A stretch of DNA of 60,000 bases from Symsagittifera roscoffensis (lineage: Eukaryota; Xenacoelomorpha; Acoela; Convolutidae), in contig NC_087070.1 in NCBI RefSeq assembly GCF_963678635.1, positions 48,219,467 to 48,279,466 on the forward strand. The letters are read 5' to 3'. This document shows, one piece after another, positions 40,477 through 53,299 of this stretch. A program made the position numbers and the translations under genes. Every line of letters begins with the position of its first letter. Position 1 is the stretch's first letter. The notes under the pieces are model-generated. The model was given only the letters and a program-made list of their open reading frames with translations, made no database searches and was not told the DNA's origin.

Positions 40477-41060
40477 TTGGATAACCTATATCCGGAAAGT
40501 TGGTCGTCGCGGATTGCACATCCTGCCCTTGAAAAGATCATCAGGGAGGGCAAAAACAAAAAGAACAGGGCTGAGAAAAAGAAGCCCTGTGATTATAGCA
40601 GTGATTCACAACCCATCTTGATGGTCCAAAATAGGGGGAATCACAGTCAGAGATTGGCAAAAAAAAAGTGCGCGATATCACCAATGCGCAGATAATATTC
40701 ACGACGAGGAAGATGAAAACTTGTTGGCCCTCTCTAAAATCCTCCTTTTCCAGTGAACTGAAATCAAAAGTGGTGTACAGTCTTGAATGTTGTGGGGGGT
40801 GCAGATCCATCTATGTTGGCCAGACGGTCCGACATCTCACCACAAGAATTGAGGAACACCGAAAAGAGGATACCCCAGTTGGCAGCATATAAGGCAGTGT
40901 GGTAGTGAAAGTGGTAAGTCGGAGTTTAGATGGAAAATAATCGACCAGGCGTCCAGCAGCATCAAGTTACTTACATTAGAGACGCTGCACATTAGGAAAT
41001 AGAGACCGGCAATTAACACGCGCAACGAGTTTAGAAGTAGGGAGCTGACATTAGGGCTAT
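40477..41060 (+). pseudogene. Penelope-like element: connector and GIY-YIG endonuclease
   Basis: Three frames give connector text (ITNAQIIFTTRKMKTCWPSL) and then a GIY-YIG nuclease: VVYSLECCGGCRSIYVGQT, RHLTTRIEEHRK, FRWKIIDQASSS, LLTLETLHIRK, INTRNEFRSREL. Frameshifts lie near 40665 (poly-A) and 40890, and one stop near 41000. The RT part of the element is not visible upstream. Penelope-like elements place GIY-YIG at their C-terminus. Confidence 0.7.
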
Positions 41061-41338
41061 AGTTCCAGAATCGAAAAAGTTCTGGCTAAAACAAGAAAAA
41101 AATATTGACATAACTTACATGTTATCATGAAAATATGCGACAAAACGAAATGGTAAAAACAAAAAAGTGAATACTCTCCGAAATTTGTGACAAATTGTTA
41201 CATAATAGTTGTTACATAATTCCAGTAACCTTTGTAGAGTTTTGATTGGTTGAATTCTTAAATTTTGAAATAATCATGTGTATGACACTTTTTATAATCT
41301 TTTATCATTTTGTACAGATAGTTTAGAATTTTTAAAAC

Positions 41339-41364
41339 CTGAAGAAGCACAAAAAAGTGCGAAA
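41339..41364 (+). other. Hammerhead-like motif, copy A
   Basis: CTGAAGA, then AGCAC, six A, GTGC, then GAAA. The CUGANGA and GAAA cores flank a GCAC/GTGC stem, as in hammerhead ribozymes, which are known in Penelope-like elements. I could not identify stems I and III or the cleavage site. Copy B (46040-46065) has GGGC instead of GTGC, breaking the stem. Confidence 0.35.
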
Positions 41365-41739
41365 ACGTTTGTTTGAATTTAAAATTTTACCGCATTCTCA
41401 AAATACAAGCAATTACATTGAAAATTGCGTTAAGAAAACAATTCTACGATATGGCAATTAAGCCCACTAGACATAAGCAGACACACTATAGGCCAACATC
41501 ATTTTGGAAACATTAGACACTTTGATACAAACTATAATGATGAACTAATTTCCAGTACTAGGAGAAATTGAAAACCGAAACTGTCTTGTTTGAGGCAGTA
41601 AATATCAAGTAGAAAACTATCGACCAGTCTCCTCATTATCAGTACCTTCAAAATTATTTGAGCGAAGTTTATGATTTTTGCAAACGTTTTTTTTTATAAT
41701 TGTTTGATTTTAGGAATACATCAACTTTTAATTTATTCA

Positions 41740-43800
41740 GTTGAAATTTATTCAGCAGTTCGACAGGCGAAAGAGACAGATGTTGTATATACCGACCTCG
41801 AGAAGGCTTTTGACAGAGTTGACCATGGAATTTTACTTCAAAAACTGTCTGATTTTGGTGCCAGAGGGAAGCTATTAATATTGTTAAGTTCTTATGTTAG
41901 CGGTCGCAAGCAAAGTGTCAAAGTTGGAAATAACTTGTAAAATTAAGGTAACAGTCGCCTACTTCAGTCACATATGAGGTTAAAGAAAAATAGGCCCTAT
42001 AACCATTGGCTCAAGAGTCAGGGACTCTATCTCTTGTGTTTTCTACCTCAAGCGGTCGGAGCCAATTCGGTTCACGTGCGACTTGAGACTATAACCCGCG
42101 TTAAAGCTTAAAGACTACTACCAAAACTCCCCCCCCCCCCCCACTAGAAAATAAAAACGCCCCCATGCTCAGGTCTTAAAATACCTAAAACACACCAACG
42201 CCGTTAAAAATAGAGTCGGAACCTTACGTATAGAGTTATTTTTTTAGATGTTGGACCTTTGATCCATTTCAGATGGATCAACCTATAACTCTCCTTAACT
42301 CAACATAACAAGGTAAAACACACAAAAAAAACTGCGTACTTATATACCGACGCGACATCTAAAATTAACTGGTTAAATCACAAAGTAACTCTAGAATTAA
42401 TCCGATAGCCAAGTTTAGCTCGAGAAGTTTGAAATAAGTAAACATTAAATCAAGACACGTGTTGTCAATCTGGAAGATTGGGCAGCTTCGGCTCTCCACC
42501 TTTCCACCGAAGTTTCACTCTGGTCCACTCGAACTCTTACTCTATCTGCTCGCGATTGCTCTCTATCTTCTGCCAAGAATAAGGCAGCTCTACTCTCGTT
42601 CGATTTATGTACGGAAAATGCGAATAGCAATTTCTCTCTCCTATTTTGCACTACTTTACCGCGATTGTAGTTCGATTCTCTGATCTCATTTTCTTGTGTT
42701 TTCAGTTATTGCGAGAAACTTGAGCATGATAGACTCAATTCGAATTTTTGAAAAGTTCCATTTTACCCCAAACTAATGATTTAAACATTGCTCAAGGTCA
42801 AACTTCCAAATATGTCCGACTGGCAAATTAACTTTGGTAACCAGTCATCTGCCTCAAGGATCAGTTCTTGCGTCTTTGTTGTTTTTATGATTCAACAATG
42901 TCTTACCTTTGCAATGTACTGTCAGCTCACCATTACTATGTGCGGATGTTGCAAAAATCATTACCTTAAACTTACTTGAACAGTTTTTTCAAACAGAAGT
43001 AGATATGGACCTTAACCAACAAAACGCTTTTCAATGCTCTTAAGTGTTGTTTTCCAAGTTTCAGATCAAAGAGTCAAAAATTTTTAAAATTCAATAACAT
43101 TCCAATTTTTAATTTGAAATCTCACAAACAACTGGGTCTTTACAATACCGAGGAGCTCTCTTGGGATCTTCACATATCAGAAAATATCCAAAAAGCAAAT
43201 TCTGCCTTCCTTGTAACAAAAAGAAAGTCACGTAAGCTTAACATGAGCACAAAATAGAACCTTTGTTTAAGGGTGATTTTATCTACTATCACATATTCGA
43301 GCTGGTAATTGTTTTCGAGCTGGTGCCTAGCATCAAAAATACTCGTTTATTGGAGTCTCTTCAAAAAAGAATATGTTATTGGATAACTGGTCATAAGAAT
43401 TATAAAGACGCCCAAATTAAACAGAACACTTAACCAGTACCATATTAACTTCAAATGCTTGATCTTTTTCACTTATCCAAATTAATGAATGGGACTTACG
43501 ATTTTGATTTTACTGCCTAGGCGGTCAGTTATTCACCCAGGGAAGGTCTTTTCAAAAAAGGTTTGCTGCTTCTAGTTTGTTTTAGGTACAACGCCCAAAG
43601 TTGAAGCTATGTGAACAAAAATTCTGGTTTCGTTCTACTCGACTGGCAAATTTAGAACCAAGTAAAGTTGACATTGCAGATATGGTTCTCTCAAGAAAGG
43701 CCGTCTTCGATGGTTTTAATATTATTTCACTTTTAATTTGGACGAGATGTTACCTGCACTTGGAAAATGTATTGTGATTGTGTACAGTACAACTGCATGA
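41740..43800 (+). pseudogene. Non-LTR reverse transcriptase, split, copy A
   Basis: VVYTDLEKAFDRVDHGILL..GRKQSVKVGN (41785-41930) is the first catalytic-Asp block of a LINE-type RT. The next block (LPQGSVLASLLF, about 42855-42890) and a CADVAKII-like box near 42937 lie 0.9 kb further, so the gene is split by inserted DNA (41942-42830). Beyond it, ELSWDLHISENIQKAN (about 43155-43200) matches the usual thumb part. Stops and shifts are many. Confidence 0.65.
41942..42830. other. Insertion interrupting the RT, copy A
   Basis: Non-coding. It contains poly-C (42129-42143) and two blocks that recur in the other order at 44560-44990: a 'GGCCCT..AACCATTGGCTCAAG' block (41995) and a 'TTTGATCCATTTCAGATGGATCA' block (42257). 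It is probably a non-autonomous element. Confidence 0.45.
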
Positions 43801-43960
43801 AGTTAATAAGAAACTTGTCAACTGAAAATCATCTCAGAGGGTTGATGAAACCTCACGGACTCTCCCGTGGAATTTTTTTTAATAATTATAATCATAAAAT
43901 AATTGTAATAATAAAAAAAACCGGGCCCATAGGGCCGAATCCATAACATATACATATATA

Positions 43961-44050
43961 CATACATACATACATACATACATACATACATACATACATA
44001 CATACATACATACATACATACATACATACATACATACATACATACATACA
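43961..44050. repeat. (CATA)n microsatellite, copy A
   Basis: About 22 perfect copies of CATA. The open frames across it (IHTY and CMYV repeats) are not genes. Confidence 0.97.
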
Positions 44051-44559
44051 AAGAACTTCCTGTTTGAAAAAAAATTTCCTGAGCTTTACTCTTCACCTTC
44101 ATGCTACGTGCCGGACACGCATAGAAATTTGAATTACTTCTGAACTAGGTACAAGTGATTCGAGTGATTCAGTTCAACATGTTGCTATCCCGAAAAAGTT
44201 TATAATCCGATTTGATAACGCTCGCTAAGCGCGACCGTTATCACTCTACGCAGCGCTTAGTGGGGTTTTAACTAAGTATGAAGTTCAAGTACTTATGCGC
44301 CTCCCAGTGTTCCTAGTTGACCGCAAAAACTTTAAAATCATCGGCGAAACCAAATAATTCAGAAAACTTTCGTGCATCGGGCAGATCTTTTGTTTAGACG
44401 CAATTTAAAAGTGGGCCAAGCAGTATCCTTGAGGCACCCTCCTAGTGACACCAAAAAATTTTGATTGCACGTTGTCTATTCTGACCATTAAATTTCTGTT
44501 TGTACCAGTCATATTGAAGAAATTTTCAGATTAACTCAAATTTCTGATTTATATTGGAC

Positions 44560-45060
44560 TGTAGACATTTGATCCAATTCAGATGGACCATCTAAAACTC
44601 TCCGCAACTCATTATAACTGTAAAAAACGCCCTCTGGTAATTAAAGGTAGTACTTCACATCGAGACAACTAATCGGTAACTAGTCCCAGACACTATCAAA
44701 TAAAATAACTACGATAACTCTAGAAGTTTGAATAAACTAACAAGTTTGAACTCAAGAAGCTTTCTCTAAAGATTGGACCATTGGGTCGCTAAAGTCGGTG
44801 ACCTTCTAGTCGAGGTTCCTCTTGCTCCATGTAACAGTACTCCGCTTTTGTCACACATGAAGATAAGAAAATTAGGCCCTCTAACGATTGGCTCAAGGGT
44901 CAGGGTCACTGTCTCTTGTGCTTTTATACCTCTTTAAGTCGGAGCCATTTTGGTTCGCGTAAAACATGAGACTAAAAATTGTGTAGCAGCTTGAAGGCCT
45001 CTACCAAAATACCACACTCTAGAAAAAGGAACGTCCCCATGGCCCCCTTAGCCCCCCTTT
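44560..45060. repeat. Second copies of the two insertion blocks
   Basis: TTGATCCAATTCAGATGGACCA (44571) is followed by GGCCCTCTAACGATTGGCTCAAG (44874), the same two blocks found in the opposite order at 41995 and 42257. No gene is seen. Confidence 0.6.
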
Positions 45061-45414
45061 AGTCGTAAATCTGCTAGCTTTTTTAGTTTTTAATTTTTCG
45101 TTTTAGGGAAGAGCGTTTTTTACAGGATCTAGGTGCGGTGTTTGGTCTAGTCTTCCGGATGTGAACCATTTTACTGATCAGTTTCTCTCTCGCAGTTTTG
45201 TCCAGTCCAGTACCAATCAGGATGGGCTGTTCAAATTCCAACACTATATCTTACAGTTTTTCTTGAATTCTTCCACATCTACCTTCCTTTCCGTTTTCCA
45301 ATTGATTTCTAGTAGATTTTTCTCCCACTCTTCTTGCGCCAGAGTCACCAGAGACGCTGTGTTGTTGCCTTCAAAGGTATTAATTTCCGTGTCCGTGCTT
45401 CGTGTTGCTCAACG

Positions 45415-45630
45415 TTAATGTGCCCATAGCTGTCTGCTGGCTCCCAAATGTAGCTCTAATTTTTCCGGGGTGATCCCAAAGGCGGCGTGGCCGCATGCCC
45501 ATTCCTCGTCGCTCAAGTCCTGAAAAAGCTCTCTCGCGTTTCCGGGGCTATATGTTTCGGTAATAGTTTTTCCCGTGGGAGCTGCACCAGTGTCCATCTC
45601 TTCTTCGGCCTCACTAATTGCTTCCTCCAT
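45415..45630 (-). pseudogene. Unknown acidic ORF, copy A
   Basis: 71 codons, with upstream and downstream similarity in broken frames (AQEEWEKNLLEINWKTERKV) on the same strand between 45180 and 45690. The repeated copy at 50111-50326 differs at a few residues. It may be a remnant of a transposon ORF; I do not recognise it. Confidence 0.35.
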
Positions 45631-46440
45631 TTTCTCTCCTCCAAAGCCTTCCGAACAATCTCTCTTCAGGGCTTCTTCGATTCTGCCTTGCCATTTCTAT
45701 AGAATATAGAACGAGTTTAGAAGTAGGGAATTTAGAAGTAGGGAGCTGACATTAAGGCTATAGTTCCAGAATTGAAAAAGTTCTGGCTAAAACAAGAAAA
45801 AAATTTTGACATAACTTACATGTTATCATGAAAATAAGCGACAAAACGAAATGGTAAAAACAAAAAAGTGAATACTCTCCAAAAATTGTGACAAATTGTT
45901 ACATAATAGTTGTTACATAATTTCAGTAACCTTTGTAGAGTTTTGATTGGTTGAATTTTTAAATTTTGAAATAATCATGTGTATGACACTTTTTATAATC
46001 TTTGATCATTTTGTACAGATAGTTTAGAATTTTTAAAACCTGAAGATGCACAAAAAAGGGCGAAAACGTTTGTTTGAATTTAAAATTTTACCGCATTCTC
46101 AAAATACAAGCAATTACATTGAAAATTGCGTTAAGAAAACAATTCTACGATATGGCAATTAAGCCCACTAGACATAAGCAGACACACTATAGGCCAACAT
46201 CATTTTGGAAACATTAGACACTTTGATACAAACTATAATGATGAACTAATTTCCAGTACTAGGAGAAATTGAAAACCGAAACTGTCTTGTTTGAGGCAGT
46301 AAATATCAAGTAGAAAACTATCGACCAGTCTCCTCATTATCAGTACCTTCAAAATTATTTGAGCGAAGTTTATGATTTTTGCAAACGTTTTTTTTTATAA
46401 TTGTTTGATTTTAGGAATACATCAACTTTTAATTTATTCA

Positions 46441-48505
46441 GTTGAAATTTATTCAGCAGTTCGACAGGCGAAAGAGACAGATGTTGTATATACCGACCTC
46501 GAGAAGGCTTTTGACAGAGTTGACCATGGAATTTTACTTCAAAAACTGTCTGATTTTGGTGCCAGAGGGAAGCTATTAATATTGTTAAGTTCTTATGTTA
46601 GCGGTCGCAAGCAAAGTGTCAAAGTTGGAAATAACTTGTAAAATTAAGGTAACAGTCGCCTACTTCAGTCACATATGAGGTTAAAGAAAAATAGGCCCTA
46701 TAACCATTGGCTCAAGAGTCAGGGACTCTATCTCTTGTGTTTTCTACCTCAAGCGGTCGGAGCCAATTCGGTTCACGTGCGACTCGAGACTATAACCCGC
46801 GTTAAAGCTTAAAGACTACTACCAAAACTCCCCCCCCCCCCCCCCCCACTAGAAAATAAAAACGCCCCCATGCTCAGGTCTTAAAATACCTAAAACACAC
46901 CAACGCCGTTAAAAACAGAGTCGGAACCTTACGTATAGAGTTATTTTTTTAGATGTTGGACCTTTGATCCATTTCAGATGGATCAACCTATAACTCTCCT
47001 TAACTCAACATAACAAGGTAAAACACACAAAAAAAATTGCGTACTTATATACCGACGCGACATCTAAAATTAACTGGTTAAATCACAAAGTAACTCTAGA
47101 ATTAATCCGATAGCCAAGTTTAGCTCGAGAAGTTTGAAATAAGTAAACATTAAATCAAGACACAAGTTGTCAATCTGGAAGATTGGGCAGCTTCGGCTCT
47201 CCACCTTTCCACCGAAGTTTCACTCTGGTCCACTCGAACTCTTACTCTATCTGCTCGCGATTGCTCTCTATCTTCTGCCAAGAATAAGGCAGCTCTACTC
47301 TCGTTCGATTTATGTACGGAAAATGCGAATAGCAATTTTTCTCTCCTATTTTGCACTACTTTACCGCGATTGTAGTTCGATTCTCTGATCTCATTTTCTT
47401 GTGTTTTCAGTTATTGCGAGAAACTTGAGCATGATAGACTCAATTCGAATTTTTGAAAAGTTCCATTTTACCCCAAACTAATGATTTAAACATTGCTCAA
47501 GGTCAAACTTCCAAATATGTCCGACTGGCAAATTAACTTTGGTAACCAGTCATCTGCCTCAAGGATCAGTTCTTGCGTTTTTGTTGTTTTTATGATTCAA
47601 CAATGTCTTACCTTTGCAATATACTGTCAGCTCACCATTACTATGTGCGGATGTTGCAAAAATCATTACCTTAAACTTACTTGAACAGTTTTTTCAAACA
47701 GAAGTAGATATGGACCGTAACCAACAAAACGCTTTTCAATGCTCTTAAGTGTTGTTTTCCAAGTTTCAGATCAAAGAGTCAAAAATTTTTAAAATTCAAT
47801 AACATTCCAATTTTTAATTTGAAATCTCACAAACAACTGGGTCTTTACAATACCGAGGAGCTCTCTTGGGATCTTCACATATCAGAAAATATCCAAAAAG
47901 CAAATTCTGCCTTCCTTGTAACAAAAAGAAAGTCACGTAAGCTTAACATGAGCACAAAATAGAACCTTTGTTTAAGGGTGATTTTATCTACTATCACATA
48001 TTCGAGCTGGTAATTGTTTTCGAGCTGGTGCCTAGCATCAAAAATACTCGTTTATTGGAGTCTCTTCAAAAAAGAATATGTTATTGGATAACTGGTCATA
48101 AGAATTATAAAGACGCCCAAATTAAACAGAACACTTAACCAGTACCATATTAACTTCAAATGCTTGATCTTTTTCACTTATCCAAATTAATGAATGGGAC
48201 TTACGATTTTGATTTTACTGCCTAGGTCGTCAGTTATTCACCCAGGGAAGGTCTTTTCAAAAAAGGTTTGCTGCTTCTAGTTTGTTTTAGGTACAACGCC
48301 CGAAGTTGAAGCTTTGTGAACAAAAATTCTGGTTTCGTTCTACTCGACTGGCAAATTTAGAACCAAGTAAAGTTGACATTGCAGATATGGTTCTCTCAAG
48401 AAAGGCCGTCTTCGATGGTTTTAATTTTATTTCACTTTTAATTTGGACAAAGGTGTTACCTGCACATGGAAAATGTATTGTGATTGTGTACAGTACAACT
48501 GCAGG
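46441..48505 (+). pseudogene. Non-LTR reverse transcriptase, split, copy B
   Basis: Same blocks as copy A (the VVYTDLEKAFDRVDHG part is identical). No frame improvement over copy A: both carry the same breaks, so the gene was dead before the unit was duplicated. Confidence 0.65.
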
Positions 48506-48660
48506 AAGTTAATAAGAAACTTATCAAACTGAAAATCATCTCAGAGGGTTGATGAATCCTCACGGACTCTCCCGTGGAATTTTTATTAATAATTATAATC
48601 ATAATAATAATTGTAATAACAATAAAAACCGGGCCCATAGGGCCGAATCCATAACATATA

Positions 48661-48746
48661 CATACATACATACATACATACATACATACATACATACATA
48701 CATACATACATACATACATACATACATACATACATACATACATACA
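48661..48746. repeat. (CATA)n microsatellite, copy B
   Basis: About 21 copies of CATA. Confidence 0.97.
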
Positions 48747-50110
48747 AAGAACTTCCTGTTTGAAAGAAAATTTCCTGAGCTTTACTCTTCACCTTCATGC
48801 TACGTGCCGGACACGCATAGAAATTTGAATTACTTCTGAACTAGGTACAAGTGATTCGAGTGATTCAGTTCAACATGTTGCTATCCCGAAAAAGTTTATA
48901 ATCCGATTTGATAACACTCGCTAAGCGCGACCGTTATCACTCTACGCAGCGCTTAGTGGGGTTTTAACTAAGTATGAAGTTCAAGTCCTTATGCGCCTCC
49001 CAGTGTTCCTAGTTGACCGCAAAAACTTTAAAATCATCGGCGAAACCAAATAATTCAGAAAACTTTCGTGCATCGGGCAGATCTTTTATTTAGACGCAAT
49101 TTAAAAGTGGGCCAAGCAGTATCCTTGAGGCACCCTTCTAGTGACACCAAAAAATTTTGATTGCACGTTGTCTATTCTGACCATAAAATTTCTGTTTGTA
49201 CCAGTCATATTGAAGAAATTTTCAGATTAACTCAAATTTCTGATTTATATTGGACTGTAGACATTTGATCCAATTCAGATGGACCATCTAAAACTCTCCG
49301 CAACTCATTATAACTGTAAAAAACGCCCTCTGGTAATTAAAGGTAGTACTTCACATCGAGACAACTAATCGGTAACTAGTCCCAGACAATATCAAATAAA
49401 ATAACTACGATAACTCTAGAAGTTTGAATAAACTAACAAGTTTGAACTCAAGAAGCTTTCTCTAAAGATTGGACCATTGGGTCATTAAAGTGGGTGACCT
49501 TCTAGTCGAGGTTCCTCTTGCTCCATGTAACAGTACTCCGCTTTTGTCACATATGAAGATAAGAAAATTAGGCCCTCTAACGATTGGCTCAAGGGTCAGG
49601 GTCACTGTCTCTTGTGCTTTTATACCTCTTTAAGTCGGAGCCATTTTGGTTCGCGTAAAACATGAGACTATAAATTGTGTATCAGCTTGAAGGCCTCTAC
49701 CAAAATACCACACTCTAGAAAAAAGAACGTCCCCATGGCCCCCTTAGCCCCCTTTAGTCGTAAGTCTGCTAGCTTTTTTAGTTTTTAATTTTTCGTTTTA
49801 GGGAAGAGCGTTTTTTACAGGATCTAGGTGCGGTGTTTGGTCTAGTCTTCCGGATGTGAACCATTTTACTGATCAGTTTCTCTCTCGCATTATTGTCCAG
49901 TCCAGTACCAATCAGGATGGGCTGTTCAAATTCCAACACTATATCTCACAGTTTCTTCTTGAATTCTTCCACATCTACCTTCCTTTCCGTTTTCCAATTG
50001 ATTTCTAGTAGATTTTTCTCCCACTCTTCTTGCGCCAGAGTAACCAGAGACGCTGTGTTTTTTCCTTCAAAGATATTAATTTCCGTGTCCGTGCTTCGTG
50101 TTGCTCAACG

Positions 50111-50326
50111 TTAATGTGCCCATAGCTGTCTGCTGGCTCCCAAATGTAGCTCTAATTTTTCCGGGTTGATCCCAAAGGCGTTGTGGCCGCATGCCCATTC
50201 CTCGTCGCTCAAGTCCTGAAAAAGCTCTCTCGCGTTGCCGGGGCTATAGGTTTCGGTAATAGTTTTTCCCGTGGGAGCTGCACCAGTGTCCATCTCTTCT
50301 TTGGCCTCACTAATTGCTTCCTCCAT
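50111..50326 (-). pseudogene. Unknown acidic ORF, copy B
   Basis: 71 codons, same as copy A with a few substitutions (such as E to K near the start). No family recognised. Confidence 0.35.
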
Positions 50327-50401
50327 TTTCTCTCCTCCAAAGCCTTCCGAACAATCTCTCTTCAGGGCTTCTTCGATTTTGCCTTGCCATTTCTATAGAA
50401 G

Positions 50402-50849
50402 ATTTCTATTGTCACCAAGGGTGTCGATAGAGAGAGACAAAGGGGTGACCGGAATCAGTCTCTTGTGCTCCGTGAGGGGATTGTTTAGCGCGCCTGCAGC
50501 TTCAAGCCTGTGTCCATCATGTTGTAATTACTCCTTCCTTATTCCATAAAGTGCTAGATATTTCCTGGTGCCGTCAGTCCTAGATGCCTTCTTGCAATAT
50601 GACCCAGCCATCTCTAGTCACCGTGTCTTTATTTTCAAGCCCAGTTTTTCTCGAGTACGCTCTTGACATCACTCACATGGCATCTTGGTTGCATGAACCC
50701 TCTCATTACTCTCGGGTTGTCCGTCCAAAAACTAAAAGTTATTTTGCTCAAGTGGAAATATTCTCAAGTGGAAATTTTGCTCAAGTGGAAATGAATAAGG
50801 GATAATTGTGAAAACACCTTCTGATGCTAATCCGCTCCTTCTCTAGTTT
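50402..50849. other. No gene recognised
   Basis: Sequence between tandem unit B and the F1c relict. It may belong to F1c but I cannot show it. Confidence 0.4.
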
Positions 50850-53000
50850 GAATGGACGGTACCAACAGAAGACTCGTCAATCCCGAGGTCATTCTCCTGA
50901 TAATTGGGAACTCCGGAACAGCGGGTAACTAGTCTTGATCCAGTATCACGCTCAGTTCTTTTCTCTTCACCTCAAATGTCTCTGTCCAGGCTGGGAGCTT
51001 CAGAATCTGGCTGGTCTGTCTCTCTAGGGAACTCAGTTTCCAAAAGTTAGGGTACGGTTCGATTGGACCCTGTCGCTTTCCTCCCATCCCGCACTGCAAC
51101 TAACCCTGGAAGCTTAGCGCAATTATTTCTGAGTCCCTGATTTTGCCGAAGAGCACCGTGTCATTCATTTTATCCACAAGTACTCATGCTCTCACCAGTT
51201 CCATGCCATCCGATCAAGAACGCTCACCAGTTTGACATTAGTTACCGATTGACGATAGGCTGCTATCAAAAAGTCAGAGAGGGCACAGGTCACCGCTGGT
51301 ACATGGATGCTGGTCAGAACTTCTCCTAGTCCTCTGACCAGCCCAAGAGGATCTGCTCTCATGGCCGAGAAAAGCTCAGTGAAAACAAGGCCTGCCCCCG
51401 TTCATCTTCAACAGCTCCTCTCTGATTTTAGAATGGGTTTCATCTTTAGTCATGTGTCGGTTCTATATCAAGAGGTACTCCACTAGCAGCGTCTTCAGTC
51501 ACGCGTCGCACTTTTAAAAAAAAACGTCGTAATACTAGGATGAGCTCGGGCCAACGACAATGGGTCAACATATTTCATCAATTGGTGAAACACCGCCAGA
51601 AATCTCTGCGTCAAGAGGCTTCAATTCAAGTATCCATCCGTTTTCGAAGTCTTCTCATCTCTACTGAACAAGAAAGCTGGCCCCATGTTAAACAGCCTCC
51701 TGGGGAACAACAAACAAAACATATATAACGATTTGATCAAAATGCTCAAAGCATCCTGAATGAAAGTCTCGAATAAAGTCTTCCCGGTAGAGAATAATCT
51801 GTCCATTGCTCAATACATTGCTCGCCTTCCTGGTTTTCAGATCTTCCGTGTCATGTTGTTTTCGGAAGAAAGTTGTACTTGTTTTTTTGGCCAAAGAGAC
51901 GAATATCGCCACTGCCATGTACTTCCTCTCCGCTTGATCTAGATGGTCTTGTTTGAGTTCACACATTATTTGGACTTTTAAGGGAGAAGCAGCATCTTGG
52001 GTTTTTTCCGAACTTTGCTAGTCTCGGCATCAAGAATGACCACTTCCTTTTTTCCGAAGTGAGGCGTTATAAAATCGAAACCAGCAATTTCCTCGCGTCG
52101 GGCCATGGGTCGATCGTGCACTGGGTTTTTTGAATCGTTTGTAAAACTTACTATCACTACCAAGATCAAAACTTGGTTGATTTCCGCTCCTGGCATAACG
52201 TATAGGAAGGTCACTGGCCAAAACAGTTTCTCGGAGGTTGTGATGAAGTCCAAGCACACGAGATATCATGACTTTTGCTACTCCACGATCTGATCGGTCA
52301 TAGACAGCCAGCTTGCGCCAGCTCTGAACCCGCGTAGGCAGTATAAACGCCATAAATCGTGGATCCAAAATTTAATCCACTGCTTTCGATTGGGTAGGGG
52401 TTGCCACGCTTATACGGGCCAAACCCTTGCGAGGTTTTGGTGGTTCTGCAGTCACATCTGGGCTCTCCAATTCCTTTCGTAGTCGGTAGTCAATTGGAAC
52501 AATTATGACAATCTTTGGCCTTCCTGGCAGATCCACCATCCAAAAGGTCTAGTCTCGGGAAAAATGCATCTCATGTGCCGTCAGCCAGTTCGCACAATAA
52601 CGGTTTCCCAGGTTTTCATGAGACAGATTCTTGAGTTGCAGTGCCTTTATGAACTCCTGTCTTAATGAAATTTCCCGCAGATCCAACTTCTTTATTCTCT
52701 CTAGATACCTTGTCCTGTTCGAGCCCTCTTGAGGTCGCATCGAAGTTATTCTCTCGTTGCCACGCTCCATCTTGTCCATATAACGCTTGACAACCTTGTT
52801 TAGCAACTCGGTGCCCATTATTCAATGAAAACGGGAGGTCAAAGAAAATTTCATCTTGCGGGCCCCGTCCACTAATTGCAATGCCAGAATATTCTGTCGC
52901 TGGATCTCCAGTGTCGCGCTGTTGTTATGAATCACCCTCTCCTTCATTTTTGCCTATTATCATCGTTTGTTTGTTGTAGGGCTCCAAACAAATCGTCATT
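50850..53000 (-). pseudogene. F1c ORF2 relict, downstream part (tentative)
   Basis: Frames at 52818-52549, 52368-52030 and 51966-51688 have no clean counterpart in F1b. The position after the SGNH remnant and the strand suggest ORF2. Some text in 52818-52549 (GNRYCANWLTAHEM) weakly resembles the end of the F1b SGNH domain. Low confidence. Confidence 0.3.
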
Positions 53001-53038
53001 ATTGTGGGGATAGAATCTCACCTCTTGAATCAAGCAGC

Positions 53039-53257
53039 TTATTTTTTTCGAAAAACCGGGGAAACGTGACCGTGTGTAGCTTCCTTTCTTCTAGCATATC
53101 CAGGTAGGCCAGCATCTGGGGCCTGTCTGTGCCTGAGAAACTCAAGATGCCGATTTGGTCGTGGGGCATATACTCGAGTGGGGACCTTGACCAAACTATC
53201 TCCCATGATCAAGTGGATAGCACCGTCTAGTATTCTTGATCTTGTCAGAAACTCCAC
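53039..53257 (-). pseudogene. F1c SGNH hydrolase remnant
   Basis: HLIMGDSLVKVP matches HLIIGDSLVRDL of F1b block I, including the nucleophile Ser. A shifted frame continues with IGILSFSGTDRPQMLAYL, which matches ALSFGGASVAQVIKM. Later blocks are not clear. Confidence 0.6.
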
Positions 53258-53299
53258 CCAAATCGTGTCGCGGAATGATGATCTCCTTTCTCGTTGAGC

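Larger units (their letters stand above)
41024..45703 (+). repeat. 4.7-kb tandem unit, copy A
   Basis: Nearly identical to 45710-50401 (spacing about 4.70 kb; only scattered point and length differences). It begins in the last codons of the GIY-YIG fragment (AACGAGTTTAGAAGTAGGGA) and ends at TTCTATAGAA. Contents: a hammerhead-like motif, a split non-LTR RT, poly-C, (CATA)n, and a small minus-strand ORF. Confidence 0.95.
45710..50401 (+). repeat. 4.7-kb tandem unit, copy B
   Basis: Copy of 41024-45703. Differences include an extra 15-bp TTTAGAAGTAGGGAA at its start, a longer poly-C, and a shorter (CATA)n. It ends at TTCTATAGAA, after which the sequence becomes unrelated to copy A. Either a recent tandem duplication or an assembly duplication. 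Confidence 0.95.

Noticed and set aside
48456-48839. Open frames reading IHTY or CMYV repeats on both strands across (CATA)n
   Set aside because: They are translations of a microsatellite, as is the pair at 43818-44102.
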